The notes beneath the pieces were generated by a model. It did no database searches. It saw nothing but the letters and a program-made list of their open reading frames with translations, and had not been told where the DNA came from. Position numbers and translations under genes: made by a program. From positions 62,001 through 126,000 of the forward strand of contig JAKSBX010000156.1 of the NCBI GenBank assembly GCA_022360905.1: a stretch of DNA of 64,000 nucleotides, written 5' to 3'. Origin of the DNA: Chromatiales bacterium (GTDB lineage: Bacteria > Pseudomonadota > Gammaproteobacteria > Chromatiales > Chromatiaceae). Positions 46,664 through 54,760 of this stretch are shown here, in pieces (the first letter of the stretch is position 1; each line of letters begins with the position of its first letter).

Positions 46664-46680
46664 CTAGGACCTGTTAACAG
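46664..46680 (+). repeat. CTAGG(A/G)CCTGTTAACA repeat, copy A
   Basis: CTAGGACCTGTTAACAG occurs between maf and the convergent HDOD gene. It matches copies at 55807, 56671 and 58959 (inverted), differing at one base from the CTAGGGCC form. Its centre, CCTGTTAACAGG, is itself a 12-bp perfect palindrome. Confidence 0.6.
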
Positions 46681-46739
46681 GCTCTAAAGGCAGGCACGCT
46701 CAAAGCCTTGAGTCTTAGATCGATACTAAGTACCGAGCG

Positions 46740-47651
46740 CTAAAATAGTGTATCTTCGATTTTTTTGGTGTCGGCATCGAGATCACCGCCGTTTTCACCC
46801 TGCTCCAGCCTGGCAAAAGCTTTGATGGTGGATCGATCCACCGAAGCCAGGTAGTGATCAGTTCCCTCATGGGCAAGGATATTCGCCACCTGAATGATAT
46901 CCACATAATCGACTGGCGCATCCTCACCCGGATCCCGGCTCAAATCCTCGTGATGGGCTGCCACGTCGATGATAGCCTCATCAAATTTCCACAACTTCAA
47001 GATACTGCCGCCTATATGGGGATGCAGCTTGCGAAGGACCCTGTCCAGAAATTCAGGGTTCTCTATTAATTCTTTGTAATTACACGCTTTAATCAATAGA
47101 GGAATATGCCCGATGTCGTGCACCAGTCCAGCCACCAGAGCCACATCCGGATCCAGTCCTGGCTGTCCTTTGGCCAACATGGCCGCTTGCGCCCCCACTT
47201 TGACAGAATGATTCCACAACTTGTCCATTCGCTTCTCAATCACTTTGACAGAGGTGCGGAAAACCTCTTTCATGGAAACGGCATAGACCGCATTTTTCAC
47301 CCGCTGAAATCCGATCCGGGTAATCGCAGGTTTAATGGTAGCGATTTTATTCATACCCCGGTAGAGGGGGCTGTTGGCGTATCGTATAAGCCGGGCGGTC
47401 AAAGAGGCATCCCGGGCGATGACCTTTTGCAGATCGGATGCCGAGCTGTCCACATCGTTTATGATAATCAGCGCTTCCAGCGCTAAAGCCGGCAAGGTTG
47501 GCAGATAGATATTGTTGGCAAGCAGATCCTCTTTTACCGAGTCGACAAAAGCCTTGGTTGTCGCAGATTCAAGCTGCTTCTGCTCACGCTCCTGTTCCGT
47601 CTCAGTATCTACCCGCTCACCATCTGCAAGTGTAAAAACCGATTTTGTCAT
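46740..47651 (-). CDS. HDOD-domain signalling protein
   Basis: The 303-residue protein has a charged 40-residue N-terminus, then an HDOD domain (LPTLPALALEALIIINDVDSS, VIARDASLTARLIRYANSP, ITRIGFQRVKNAVYAVSM). An HD-type core follows with a GLVHDIGHIPLL motif and AAHHEDLSRDPGE. HDOD proteins usually lack catalytic HD residues and act as regulators; here the His-Asp doublet is kept, so some phosphohydrolase activity is possible. It stands alone, convergent with maf, with no cognate partner. Confidence 0.9.
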   Translation of the reverse strand: MTKSVFTLADGERVDTETEQEREQKQLESATTKAFVDSVKEDLLANNIYLPTLPALALEALIIINDVDSSASDLQKVIARDASLTARLIRYANSPLYRGMNKIATIKPAITRIGFQRVKNAVYAVSMKEVFRTSVKVIEKRMDKLWNHSVKVGAQAAMLAKGQPGLDPDVALVAGLVHDIGHIPLLIKACNYKELIENPEFLDRVLRKLHPHIGGSILKLWKFDEAIIDVAAHHEDLSRDPGEDAPVDYVDIIQVANILAHEGTDHYLASVDRSTIKAFARLEQGENGGDLDADTKKIEDTLF

Positions 47652-48392
47652 CCGCTTACTGCCAGCCCATTTTATCGAGTTGTGAATTCATAGATTAGGT
47701 GATACCCATCGGTTCCCGCTAGGAAACTGTCCCGTAAGATCAACATGTCACACATATCCAAGCCTTACATGTTGACCGATAAACGTATTATAATTCAATA
47801 GTTAATCACCCCATATTAAATTTTACTTGAACTAAGAGTCCATACTGCTAAGCAAAAAGAGGGGGCGATTGTTGGCCATTGGGACTCACCTAACGCCTGA
47901 ATTAAAAAAACCTGAAAAAGTTAGCGGCAAGACACACCGATTTCTCCAGTTTCCGAACCATTTCAAGCTAGCCGAGTGGCCGCTATGCGTCAAGCATCAC
48001 ACAAATACTGTTTTAAATGGCAAAACAGGCATCTATCTGCAGCTTAACGATAGCGCCATTCAGCTAAAATGGGCGCTTAATTAAACAGACCATTTTTTTA
48101 AATCTTTCACAAAAAATAAATATATTGTTGCCGATAATAGTACCCATCGATGAGCTGTTGGACGAATTTATCCCAATACCGCTCAACTCCATCACCGTGC
48201 CGACCAGGAGTACGCTCTGAGTTGAATATTAGTGATTTATCTCTCATTTCTAGCTTTTGATCAGCCCCATAACTAAAGTATTAACACTTATTTTTCATGT
48301 TGTTACTGAATATATTTAGAATTTTTTTTAACTATTGGTTGTTCAAGTTTTAGCTCGATGAGACGACTCTATGGGTAGGCTAAACAATAAAC
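47652..48392. other. 741-base gene-poor, AT-rich region
   Basis: Nothing here is a confident gene. A 71-codon plus-strand frame from a TTG at 47869 to 48084 follows a GAGGGGG sequence but has no recognisable domain. Small hairpins are present: CTGTTTT (48008) with AAAACAG (48022), and AGCGCCATT (48052) with AATGGGCGCT (48068). The second is followed by a run of seven T at 48093. They could end a short transcript. The last 150 bases, very AT-rich, probably hold the promoter of the gene at 48393. Confidence 0.5.
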
Positions 48393-50849
48393 ATGTCTAA
48401 CGATCAAGACTTTGACGGTATGGCAGAACAAGCACTCAATCGCTTTACTCAGCATACTGGTGACAAGCCGGTAGTGCTTATCGCAGACGATTCACGGGTT
48501 GTCCGGGTATCTCTGAGGAATATTCTTAATGAAACCTGCCAACTCATTGAAGTTGAAGATGGGGAACAGGCTTGGCAGGCCGTTTGCCAGACTCCCTCAA
48601 TCGATATGGTTTTCAGCGACCTCTCCATGCCAAAAATTGATGGTCGCAAGTTATTAACCAATATCAGAAATTCTACAACCGGACGAATATCCAGCCTTCC
48701 GTTCATCGTCGTCACCGGTAATGAAGTAACAGATGCCATCGCCGAAGAGCTTGAGAAGCTTGGGGCATCCGGAATGGTTAGCAAGCCATTTGATCCAACC
48801 TTGATCCGGCATTTCGTTGAAGAGTTATCTACAGAAACAGAACAAGAGACCTCTGCAGAAGCGCATCCCCCCTCAGTTCAGGGTGATTTTCTCGACAATA
48901 CCACGGATAAAACACAATTTTTGGAGATTGCCAGCCGAGAGCTCTCATTCGCGATCCGCAATAAGAATGAACTTGCTTTGGCGCTGGTCAAAGTTGATCA
49001 ATTCAGCAGCATTCTGGACCACTATAGTGAAGCGGCCATAGAACATATCCTATTGGCACTGAAAGAGATCATTGAGAAGCACATCCATCCTGATGACACC
49101 CTGGGCTATTTCGGTGAGGGATGTTTTTCCATATTACGTCCTGCCTCTAATGCCATAGGGACAAAATACCTGGGCCGCAGAATTCTGGAAGATCTCACCT
49201 CCAAGCAGTTCTACCTGGGTGAAGCCGACGAAAGCGTCACCGCCAGCATTGGAATATCAGCTCCGGATATCAAACCGGGAATCCGTTTACAGGATCTTCT
49301 AAAACTTGCAGAAGGACGCCTGAAAGCCGCTTTTGAGAATGGTGGCGATAAAGTCATCGACAAGGGTAATGAGAATCTGACACCGGTATCCATGCAAGAC
49401 AGCATGGAAATATCTAATATCATATCCAATACACAACCCAGCTCACCCCATGTTTTGAGTAAAAGCTCTTCTGAAATCAATCGACTGGCAGCAGAACAGG
49501 TCGCTGAAATCAAGGCTAAATACTCTACTCAAGCGAAAGATTTCGAAGCCCAGTCCAGTCAGATTGCTGAATACAAGAAAGCACTTGAGGATCTGACGGC
49601 TGAGAATAGATCTCTGATCGAAGATGTTAAACATTGGAAAAATGAATCCGCTGAAGCCGAACATCTGCGCAGGCAACTGTTTGAAGTGGAAAGCCAGTTC
49701 CAGCAGCTCAAACTCAAGTTTGGGGATATGCAAAAGCAAAATGATGAGCTGGCACATCGCGCTGAGACCACGGAAAGAGAGAACCGACGACTGATTGACG
49801 AGGAGGAAGAGAGAACTGCCTCGTTAAGGCAATCTCACCAACTTATTGAAGGTGAGAACAAGCGCCTGGAGAGTCAAATCAGCGACCTGAATAGCCGGGC
49901 TGAGAAAGCAGAGTTTGAAAGCCTGAAATCCAACCAGTTGGTCACCAGCCTGAGAGATAACAGCAATCTACTAAAGATGCAGGTCGATCAGCTGCAACAG
50001 GAAGTCAACGAGCTGCGGGAACAGCAGTACCAACAACCCAAAGCAGCTGAGAAACAGGATAGCTCGTTAAGCGACGGGCCCAACTCGGAACTCAAATCAG
50101 ACACCGATCTGTTGGATGAGTTATATCAGCCTGAACTGGCTCTGTCGGCCACCCCGGAGGCCAAGCAGCAAGATAGTCAGGCACAAGCGACTAAAACGGA
50201 CTCGGTTCATCTGTTTCCGGATAAGGAGCAGGTCGACCTGAAACAGAAGCAGGCGAAAGAATCCAGGATTCCACCATTTCGGGTTGAAGCAGAACCGATG
50301 TTTTTCAAGAATGGCTTCAATCCCTCCTCATTCACCATTGCCAGCTTGATACTGTTGGCCATCTTGGTAATCGGTGGTGTCTATTTCTTCACAGTAATGA
50401 GCGCACCGACCACCGATCAACTTGTGTCAGACTCAAAACAGGAGAGATTGCACAACGACGCCCCCCACAAAGCAGCATTGCCGTTAGCCACCGAGGCCCG
50501 TGTTGAACAGACCGGGAATAACAGCAATTCCACTGCCCCGGCAAGCAACAGGGAGCAGGTTGTGGAGAGTCGACGTAAAAATATTCCAACAACCGGGGTG
50601 AGCACTATTTCTGAGGAGCTGAGGCTCGAAAAAGAGTTAACTTTACGCCAGATGGCTGAGGAAGAGTTCAATCGCAGTCTGGTTAACAGCACTCCAACTG
50701 AAACAGAGCTTTCAGTTGAATCGCAAATAATTTCTAATGAGTTGGAATATCAGTCGGAACCAGTCAACGAGGTGCTTCCCTTACCACTTGATTTTGAAGC
50801 AGAGGCTACATCAGTGGATATCGACGCTACTGTCGAAAGTGATAATTAA
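48393..50849 (+). CDS. Receiver / degenerate GGDEF / coiled-coil protein with a C-terminal membrane helix
   Basis: An 818-residue protein of unusual layout. Residues 27-145 are a receiver (acidic ADDS pocket, Asp76 in VFSDLSMPKIDG, Lys131 in SKPFD). Residues 170-335 have a diguanylate-cyclase fold, but the active site reads YFGEGCF (240-244) instead of GGDEF, so catalysis is unlikely. About 365-560 is a long coiled coil rich in Glu, Gln, Leu and Ser. A single membrane helix lies at about 646-668 (TIASLILLAILVIGGVYFF), leaving a 150-residue acidic tail on the far side. It stands alone on the plus strand. A scaffold that turns a phosphorylation signal into assembly or polar localisation is a guess. 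Confidence 0.85.
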   Translation: MSNDQDFDGMAEQALNRFTQHTGDKPVVLIADDSRVVRVSLRNILNETCQLIEVEDGEQAWQAVCQTPSIDMVFSDLSMPKIDGRKLLTNIRNSTTGRISSLPFIVVTGNEVTDAIAEELEKLGASGMVSKPFDPTLIRHFVEELSTETEQETSAEAHPPSVQGDFLDNTTDKTQFLEIASRELSFAIRNKNELALALVKVDQFSSILDHYSEAAIEHILLALKEIIEKHIHPDDTLGYFGEGCFSILRPASNAIGTKYLGRRILEDLTSKQFYLGEADESVTASIGISAPDIKPGIRLQDLLKLAEGRLKAAFENGGDKVIDKGNENLTPVSMQDSMEISNIISNTQPSSPHVLSKSSSEINRLAAEQVAEIKAKYSTQAKDFEAQSSQIAEYKKALEDLTAENRSLIEDVKHWKNESAEAEHLRRQLFEVESQFQQLKLKFGDMQKQNDELAHRAETTERENRRLIDEEEERTASLRQSHQLIEGENKRLESQISDLNSRAEKAEFESLKSNQLVTSLRDNSNLLKMQVDQLQQEVNELREQQYQQPKAAEKQDSSLSDGPNSELKSDTDLLDELYQPELALSATPEAKQQDSQAQATKTDSVHLFPDKEQVDLKQKQAKESRIPPFRVEAEPMFFKNGFNPSSFTIASLILLAILVIGGVYFFTVMSAPTTDQLVSDSKQERLHNDAPHKAALPLATEARVEQTGNNSNSTAPASNREQVVESRRKNIPTTGVSTISEELRLEKELTLRQMAEEEFNRSLVNSTPTETELSVESQIISNELEYQSEPVNEVLPLPLDFEAEATSVDIDATVESDN

Positions 50850-50982
50850 GGCATCCATAATCAACCTGGGATACTCCTTAGCCGACTATTATCAAAGACT
50901 TGGCTTTACTCGCATAGATCCGGCAACGGCTCACGATAAATCTATCATCAGCGATCGCCTCGATCATCGAACTACTGCCAAC

Positions 50983-51489
50983 TTAATTATCCGCCAAATT
51001 GCTAACCCGCTGCTGGAAGATACTGGCATGTAGCGGCCAACCCGATTCATCAATCACAAAAACAGTCCATTTTCCCTCCTCTCCAGGATTGAGGCTTTTA
51101 ATTGAGTAGGCCCGCCAACGGGGGCCCTGGACTTGAATATTGACCTCGCTGATCACTTCCCCTTCAAATTCCCACCTGTGAATGACAGTACGCCCCTGAA
51201 GGTTTCTCAGATCCGTGAAAAAAGAGACCTCTGTGGCATTCTCATCCAGGCTGACCACCTGATCCACCGGTTCCCTATTTACCACGGCTGTGGTGAATAC
51301 AGCCCGGGCGACATAGGCATCGGGAACTGGAGACTCCTCGATACCTTGTGAATCCAACAGCTCTTGCGCTTCTGCCTCAACCTCTTTCGAGGTCAGGCTC
51401 CCCTGTGGCGGATCAATCCCTTCCTGAGACCATACCGATGTCTGAATGGACATCAGAAAGATGGCCAAGCAAACATGTTTTATAACCAT
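50983..51489 (-). CDS. Secreted DUF2914 protein
   Basis: From the ATG at 51489, behind GAGGGAG, the protein has 168 residues with a signal peptide (HVCLAIFLMSIQTSVWS). It carries a DUF2914 domain: VARAVFTTAVVNREPVDQV, FFTDLRNLQGRTVIHRWEFEGEV and PRWRAYSIKSLNPGEEGKWTVFVIDESG. The family is exported and often seen near regulators; no activity is known. The frame extends upstream to 51609 but that part overlaps the next gene. It converges on the receiver/coiled-coil gene. Confidence 0.85.
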   Translation of the reverse strand: MVIKHVCLAIFLMSIQTSVWSQEGIDPPQGSLTSKEVEAEAQELLDSQGIEESPVPDAYVARAVFTTAVVNREPVDQVVSLDENATEVSFFTDLRNLQGRTVIHRWEFEGEVISEVNIQVQGPRWRAYSIKSLNPGEEGKWTVFVIDESGWPLHASIFQQRVSNLADN

Positions 51490-51584
51490 AACTCCCTCTA
51501 GTTTTTTTATCATTAACGCCCCCAACAAACTGTTCTTGAAAAATTGAAACAGAAATCTCTGACCCACGCCAGTTTTCTCAACTG

Positions 51585-52268
51585 CTATCTTCGCAGAACG
51601 CGAATCCATTGCCAGAAATTCAATAAACCGGCCAATGATGCAGACAGATAGGTGAACGCGGCCGCCCGCAAAATTTTTTTTGCCGCCGGATATTGCTCAG
51701 ATGTCAGATAGCCGTCCTTCAGCAATGGCATCGCTTTCTTAAAACTTGCATCCAGTTCAACCGGTAGGGTCAACAACTGCAACAGAACATTCGTTCCCAT
51801 GATCAGAAATGCCGCCAGGGCGCTGATCATCCCGATGGCAGGCGCCCTGGAGATCACTGAGGCAATAGGAGCCAGAAACAGTAGAAATGAACCAAGGCGT
51901 TGGGCAAATTGTGCAAATCGAGCTAGCCGCGTCCGCCAGCGAAACATTGGCTCATCCGCTGCGTCCTGCAAAGCATGCCCCACTTCATGGGCGGCTGTTG
52001 TAATTGCAGTCAGCGATTTCCCGGTTAATCTCTCTTTGGACAGCCTGACAGCTTTGTCACTCGGATCATAGTGGTCACCCAGGTCGGTGCTCTCAACACG
52101 TACATCGTTCAGTGAAAATCGATCCAGCAGATGCCTTGCCAATTCGCCGCCATTACCAGGAAAGTTGTCTTCATCCCGTTGACTGTGCTTTTTCATGGTC
52201 CGGTTGACCCACCATTGTGGCCCCAGTAAGAGCAAAAGCAACAGCGTTAAAATAATCACATAGTGCAT
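51585..52268 (-). CDS. YugP-like zinc metallopeptidase, membrane bound
   Basis: A 227-residue protein with a membrane helix at the start (YVIILTLLLLLLLGPQWWV), the zinc-binding TAAHEVGHALQDA near residue 94, and several hydrophobic helices (FLLFLAPIASVISRAPAIGMISALAAFLIM, TLPVELDASFKKAMPLL). This is the neutral zinc metallopeptidase (YugP/DUF2248) family. The HEXXH motif is intact. Its substrate is unknown. It is 95 bases from the DUF2914 gene in the same direction. Confidence 0.9.
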   Translation of the reverse strand: MHYVIILTLLLLLLLGPQWWVNRTMKKHSQRDEDNFPGNGGELARHLLDRFSLNDVRVESTDLGDHYDPSDKAVRLSKERLTGKSLTAITTAAHEVGHALQDAADEPMFRWRTRLARFAQFAQRLGSFLLFLAPIASVISRAPAIGMISALAAFLIMGTNVLLQLLTLPVELDASFKKAMPLLKDGYLTSEQYPAAKKILRAAAFTYLSASLAGLLNFWQWIRVLRR

Positions 52269-52495
52269 GCCGTGTCTTAACCGATAGCAAAACGAAATTG
52301 GAATGGATCAGTCAGCAAAAAAACGTAGCAGGCTATTTACCTACTACTCTGATGATCAGTGACAGGAAAAGTTTGAAAACACCGCAAAATTATTCTCAAT
52401 TCTGAGCGGGATGCAAAGGCATGGCGAGGCTGCATCGGCTGGGAATATCTGTATAAACCCACGGCGATGATCCGGCCAGTCTTTTCAAAATCAAG

Positions 52496-52526
52496 GCCAT
52501 AACCATATTTTTAATATGGTTATGGC
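52496..52526. terminator. 14-bp perfect hairpin after the DUF4332 gene
   Basis: GCCATAACCATATT (52496-52509) pairs perfectly with AATATGGTTATGGC (52513-52526) around a TTT loop. It starts 12 bases beyond the DUF4332 stop codon. Short T-rich tracts follow on both strands (GATTTTG on the minus side, GGATTTTATC on the plus side), so it can serve as a bidirectional terminator. Confidence 0.7.
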
Positions 52527-52538
52527 GGATTTTATCAG

Positions 52539-52943
52539 CTAGTAGGTCACTACTCTTGGAAGCTCTTTAGCTTCAGCGACCCATTTCTCTACTGAGGAGA
52601 GGCTTGGCGTTGCGCGTACCAGATTTTTTGCTTCGTTGACCTCCACCATTTTGGCGTGCAGATTTTCAGCTTTTCTTTGCGCCAGCTCAGGCACAGTATC
52701 CACCCCGGCAGCCTCCAATAGATCGGAATACTGTTCACCGATACCCTTGACCCTGAAAAGATCGGCCATATTGACCCATCTGAGTATCAATTTCCCACTG
52801 ATTCCGGTTGAATCCTCAAGCGTTTTACGCCCTTTCTTGGTGCTCCCCTGCTCCAGCAAAGCTTCAAGGTTCTTGATATCAGCAGCTTCCAGTTTTGATG
52901 CGTATGTCGCACCAATACCCTCGATTTCGACCAGCTTAGTCAT
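52539..52943 (-). CDS. DUF4332 helix-hairpin-helix protein
   Basis: The 134-residue protein carries two helix-hairpin-helix-like repeats: LVEIEGIGATYASKLEAADIKNLEALL and DLFRVKGIGEQYSDLLEAAGVDTVPELAQR. This is the DUF4332 pattern, in which IxGIGxxxxxxLxxAGI repeats resemble the DNA-contacting HhH of polymerases and RuvA. A nucleic-acid-binding role is inferred from the fold only. It is monocistronic, between a gene-poor stretch and its terminator. Confidence 0.88.
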   Translation of the reverse strand: MTKLVEIEGIGATYASKLEAADIKNLEALLEQGSTKKGRKTLEDSTGISGKLILRWVNMADLFRVKGIGEQYSDLLEAAGVDTVPELAQRKAENLHAKMVEVNEAKNLVRATPSLSSVEKWVAEAKELPRVVTY

Positions 52944-53273
52944 GATTTAAGTCTCTCTCTGGTAGGATAGGTGGTTATTTTTCTTCCATAGTGAGCGTTC
53001 CGATACTCAACATCTGCCATCCCTATGCACCCTCTGAAAGGCTTATAATCCTGCATAATCACCACACCAGCATACACTTCAAAGTTTCCACTGACTCAAA
53101 GGCTTGTTGCCCTGAATCCCGCGACAACGATTATGCAGTACAAAAATCTCGCTGGCTTTCCATTGCCTCCGTGTCATCCCTGTGAGACGTCCATGATACA
53201 CACTATAAGAGTCTGATAAATCTTGATTTAGCTCCAGATTCTAAACAAGTGTTAAATATTTTATCGAGGTATG
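52944..53273. other. Gene-poor 330-base stretch
   Basis: I see no supported gene, RNA or strong hairpin between DUF4332 and the RRM-like gene. The sequence near 53200-53270 is AT-rich. The DUF4332 promoter should lie close to 52944 on the minus strand. Confidence 0.5.
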
Positions 53274-53684
53274 CTAATTCATCGTGTCGACAACCTGACT
53301 GGCCAGATTGATCCGACGCCGATCCTGCCTTCTTCGATCACCGGGATACCTGTGAGCACTATCGAGAACCAACCTTCGTCGATCCCGTGAGGCTTCCCTA
53401 TGGACGTAAGGATGCGCACGCAACCTCCTACCTACCCGTGAGGCGGCATTGAGTCTGCCAATCAATTTATGGGCAGATTCGGATGGATCGACAAATACAA
53501 GTCCATGAATTTCCCAGTTTTGGGCCTTATTGAACTTTAACCTCAGGACTTTCGATCTGGTGATATCCACACCTTTGGCTTTGTCGACAAAAAATGACCA
53601 CCCGGGCATCACTACGCGGTTGACCATTTTGGCCAATTCACGCGCAGAGCACTCTTCCGATATCCCATTAATGAAAACCCACAT
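53274..53684 (-). CDS. RRM-like protein with arginine-rich tail
   Basis: A 136-residue basic protein. The first 90 residues follow the beta-alpha-beta-beta-alpha-beta order of an RNA recognition motif: WVFINGI like RNP2, ARELAKMVNRVV helix, VLRLKFNKAQNWEIHGLVFVD strands and PSESAHKLIGRLNA helix. The last 45 residues are packed with arginine (REASRDRRR, GDRRRQDRRR), suggesting RNA or ribosome contact. A typical aromatic RNP1 (as in the gene at 60109) is missing, so the family call is tentative. The ATG at 53684 follows a GAGAAG site. Confidence 0.6.
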   Translation of the reverse strand: MWVFINGISEECSARELAKMVNRVVMPGWSFFVDKAKGVDITRSKVLRLKFNKAQNWEIHGLVFVDPSESAHKLIGRLNAASRVGRRLRAHPYVHREASRDRRRLVLDSAHRYPGDRRRQDRRRINLASQVVDTMN

Positions 53685-54073
53685 TATTCTTCTCGCAACA
53701 TGGTCTTTAGCAATTCAATATAGCAGACTATTATCCCGACACCTTCATTAGAACTTGTTAACTATAATGAATATTCCTGTAAATGAGTAATGTTTCAGGA
53801 GTATTGCGGTTTAATATTGTAAAGGAACAATTGTCGGATAGCTGTACTCATATTAACCAGGCCATAAGCACAAATACACTCAGCTCGACAGGCCCGGCTC
53901 GCCGGCGAGAGTGGCACATGAATGTGCCGTTTACGAACCTAAGGAGGGAATGGCCCACAACAGCGAACTCAGCCACGCTTGTAGCCCATAACCTTTTGCG
54001 ACTTAGTGACCGGCGGTCGTGTGTAATACTTATAGCCTGGTTAGTAACTATTGAAAGGCCTGTAGGAAGCACA
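53685..54073 (+). other. Long structured leader upstream of the LON gene
   Basis: This 389-base stretch contains several short structures on the plus strand: CTCGCCGGCGAG, a 12-bp perfect palindrome at 53898-53909, and GGCACAT/ATGTGCC at 53913-53928 with a 2-base loop. Next is AAGGAGGG at 53941, a complete anti-rRNA match. A 13-codon frame (MAHNSELSHACSP, 53950-53991) begins only two bases after it. The frame is open through the whole region into the LON gene, but this extension has no protein-like character. A leader RNA with a regulatory peptide or riboswitch is possible. Confidence 0.45.
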
Positions 54074-54727
54074 ATGCCAAACCCATTTATCACTCAGTTT
54101 CAGCAGTTGCCCGATACCATCCCGATATTTCCGCTTCCCGGTGCCATCGTGATGCCTGGAGCGCAACTGCCGCTGAATATTTTTGAACCCCGATATCTCA
54201 ATATGATAGAAGATGCGCTGGCCAGTCATCACCTCATTGGCATGGTACAACCCCTGGATGAGTCAGAAAATAGCAAAAATAAGGTATTCAACACCGGATG
54301 TTCAGGCAGAATCAGCTACTATAACGAAACTCCGGATGGCAGAATCGAGATCATTCTTACCGGGGTCTGTCGTTTCGATATCGGTGAAGAACTCAAGACC
54401 ACCCGAGGCTATCGACTCATAACCCCAATCTGGACAAGGTTTGAATCGGATTACAACCCGGCCTCCTCGACATTGCTCAAAGATCGAAAGCAGATTGAAA
54501 CCACCCTCCAACGCTATCTGCTGGCCAATGACCTGCAGACCGACACTGAACAGCTGAAACAGCTTCCAACTGACCTACTGGTGAATGTCCTGGCTACTTC
54601 ACTCCCCCTTCCCCATGAGGATAAGCAATCTATTGTCGAGACTGTAGATATCGGTGAGCGACTTCAAATGCTGGTAACAAAACTGGACTTGAGCAGCTAT
54701 CCGCAAAACAGTCATTTGAAACACTGA
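54074..54727 (+). CDS. LON substrate-binding-domain protein
   Basis: A 217-residue protein consisting of the N-terminal (PUA-like) domain of Lon protease without ATPase or protease parts: TIPIFPLPGAIVMPGAQLPLNIFEPRYLNMIEDAL, GCSGRISYY, GRIEIILTGVCRFDI and a helical end (LPTDLLVNVLATSLPL). Such stand-alone proteins are common in proteobacteria with unknown role. The ATG at 54074 behind TAGGAAG gives the standard start; upstream in-frame codons back to 53783 do not look like coding sequence. Confidence 0.93.
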   Translation: MPNPFITQFQQLPDTIPIFPLPGAIVMPGAQLPLNIFEPRYLNMIEDALASHHLIGMVQPLDESENSKNKVFNTGCSGRISYYNETPDGRIEIILTGVCRFDIGEELKTTRGYRLITPIWTRFESDYNPASSTLLKDRKQIETTLQRYLLANDLQTDTEQLKQLPTDLLVNVLATSLPLPHEDKQSIVETVDIGERLQMLVTKLDLSSYPQNSHLKH

Positions 54728-54760
54728 ATTTCCTGCGCCGATACAGATTGGTTAACGTTC

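Noticed and set aside
47869-48084. A 71-codon frame with a TTG start
   Set aside because: The start is weak, there is no recognisable family, and hairpins overlap its 3' end; it is kept only as a remark in the gene-poor region.
53783-54073. An N-terminal extension of the LON protein by 97 residues
   Set aside because: The extension does not resemble coding sequence, contains palindromes and would precede a normal LON start that has its own ribosome site.
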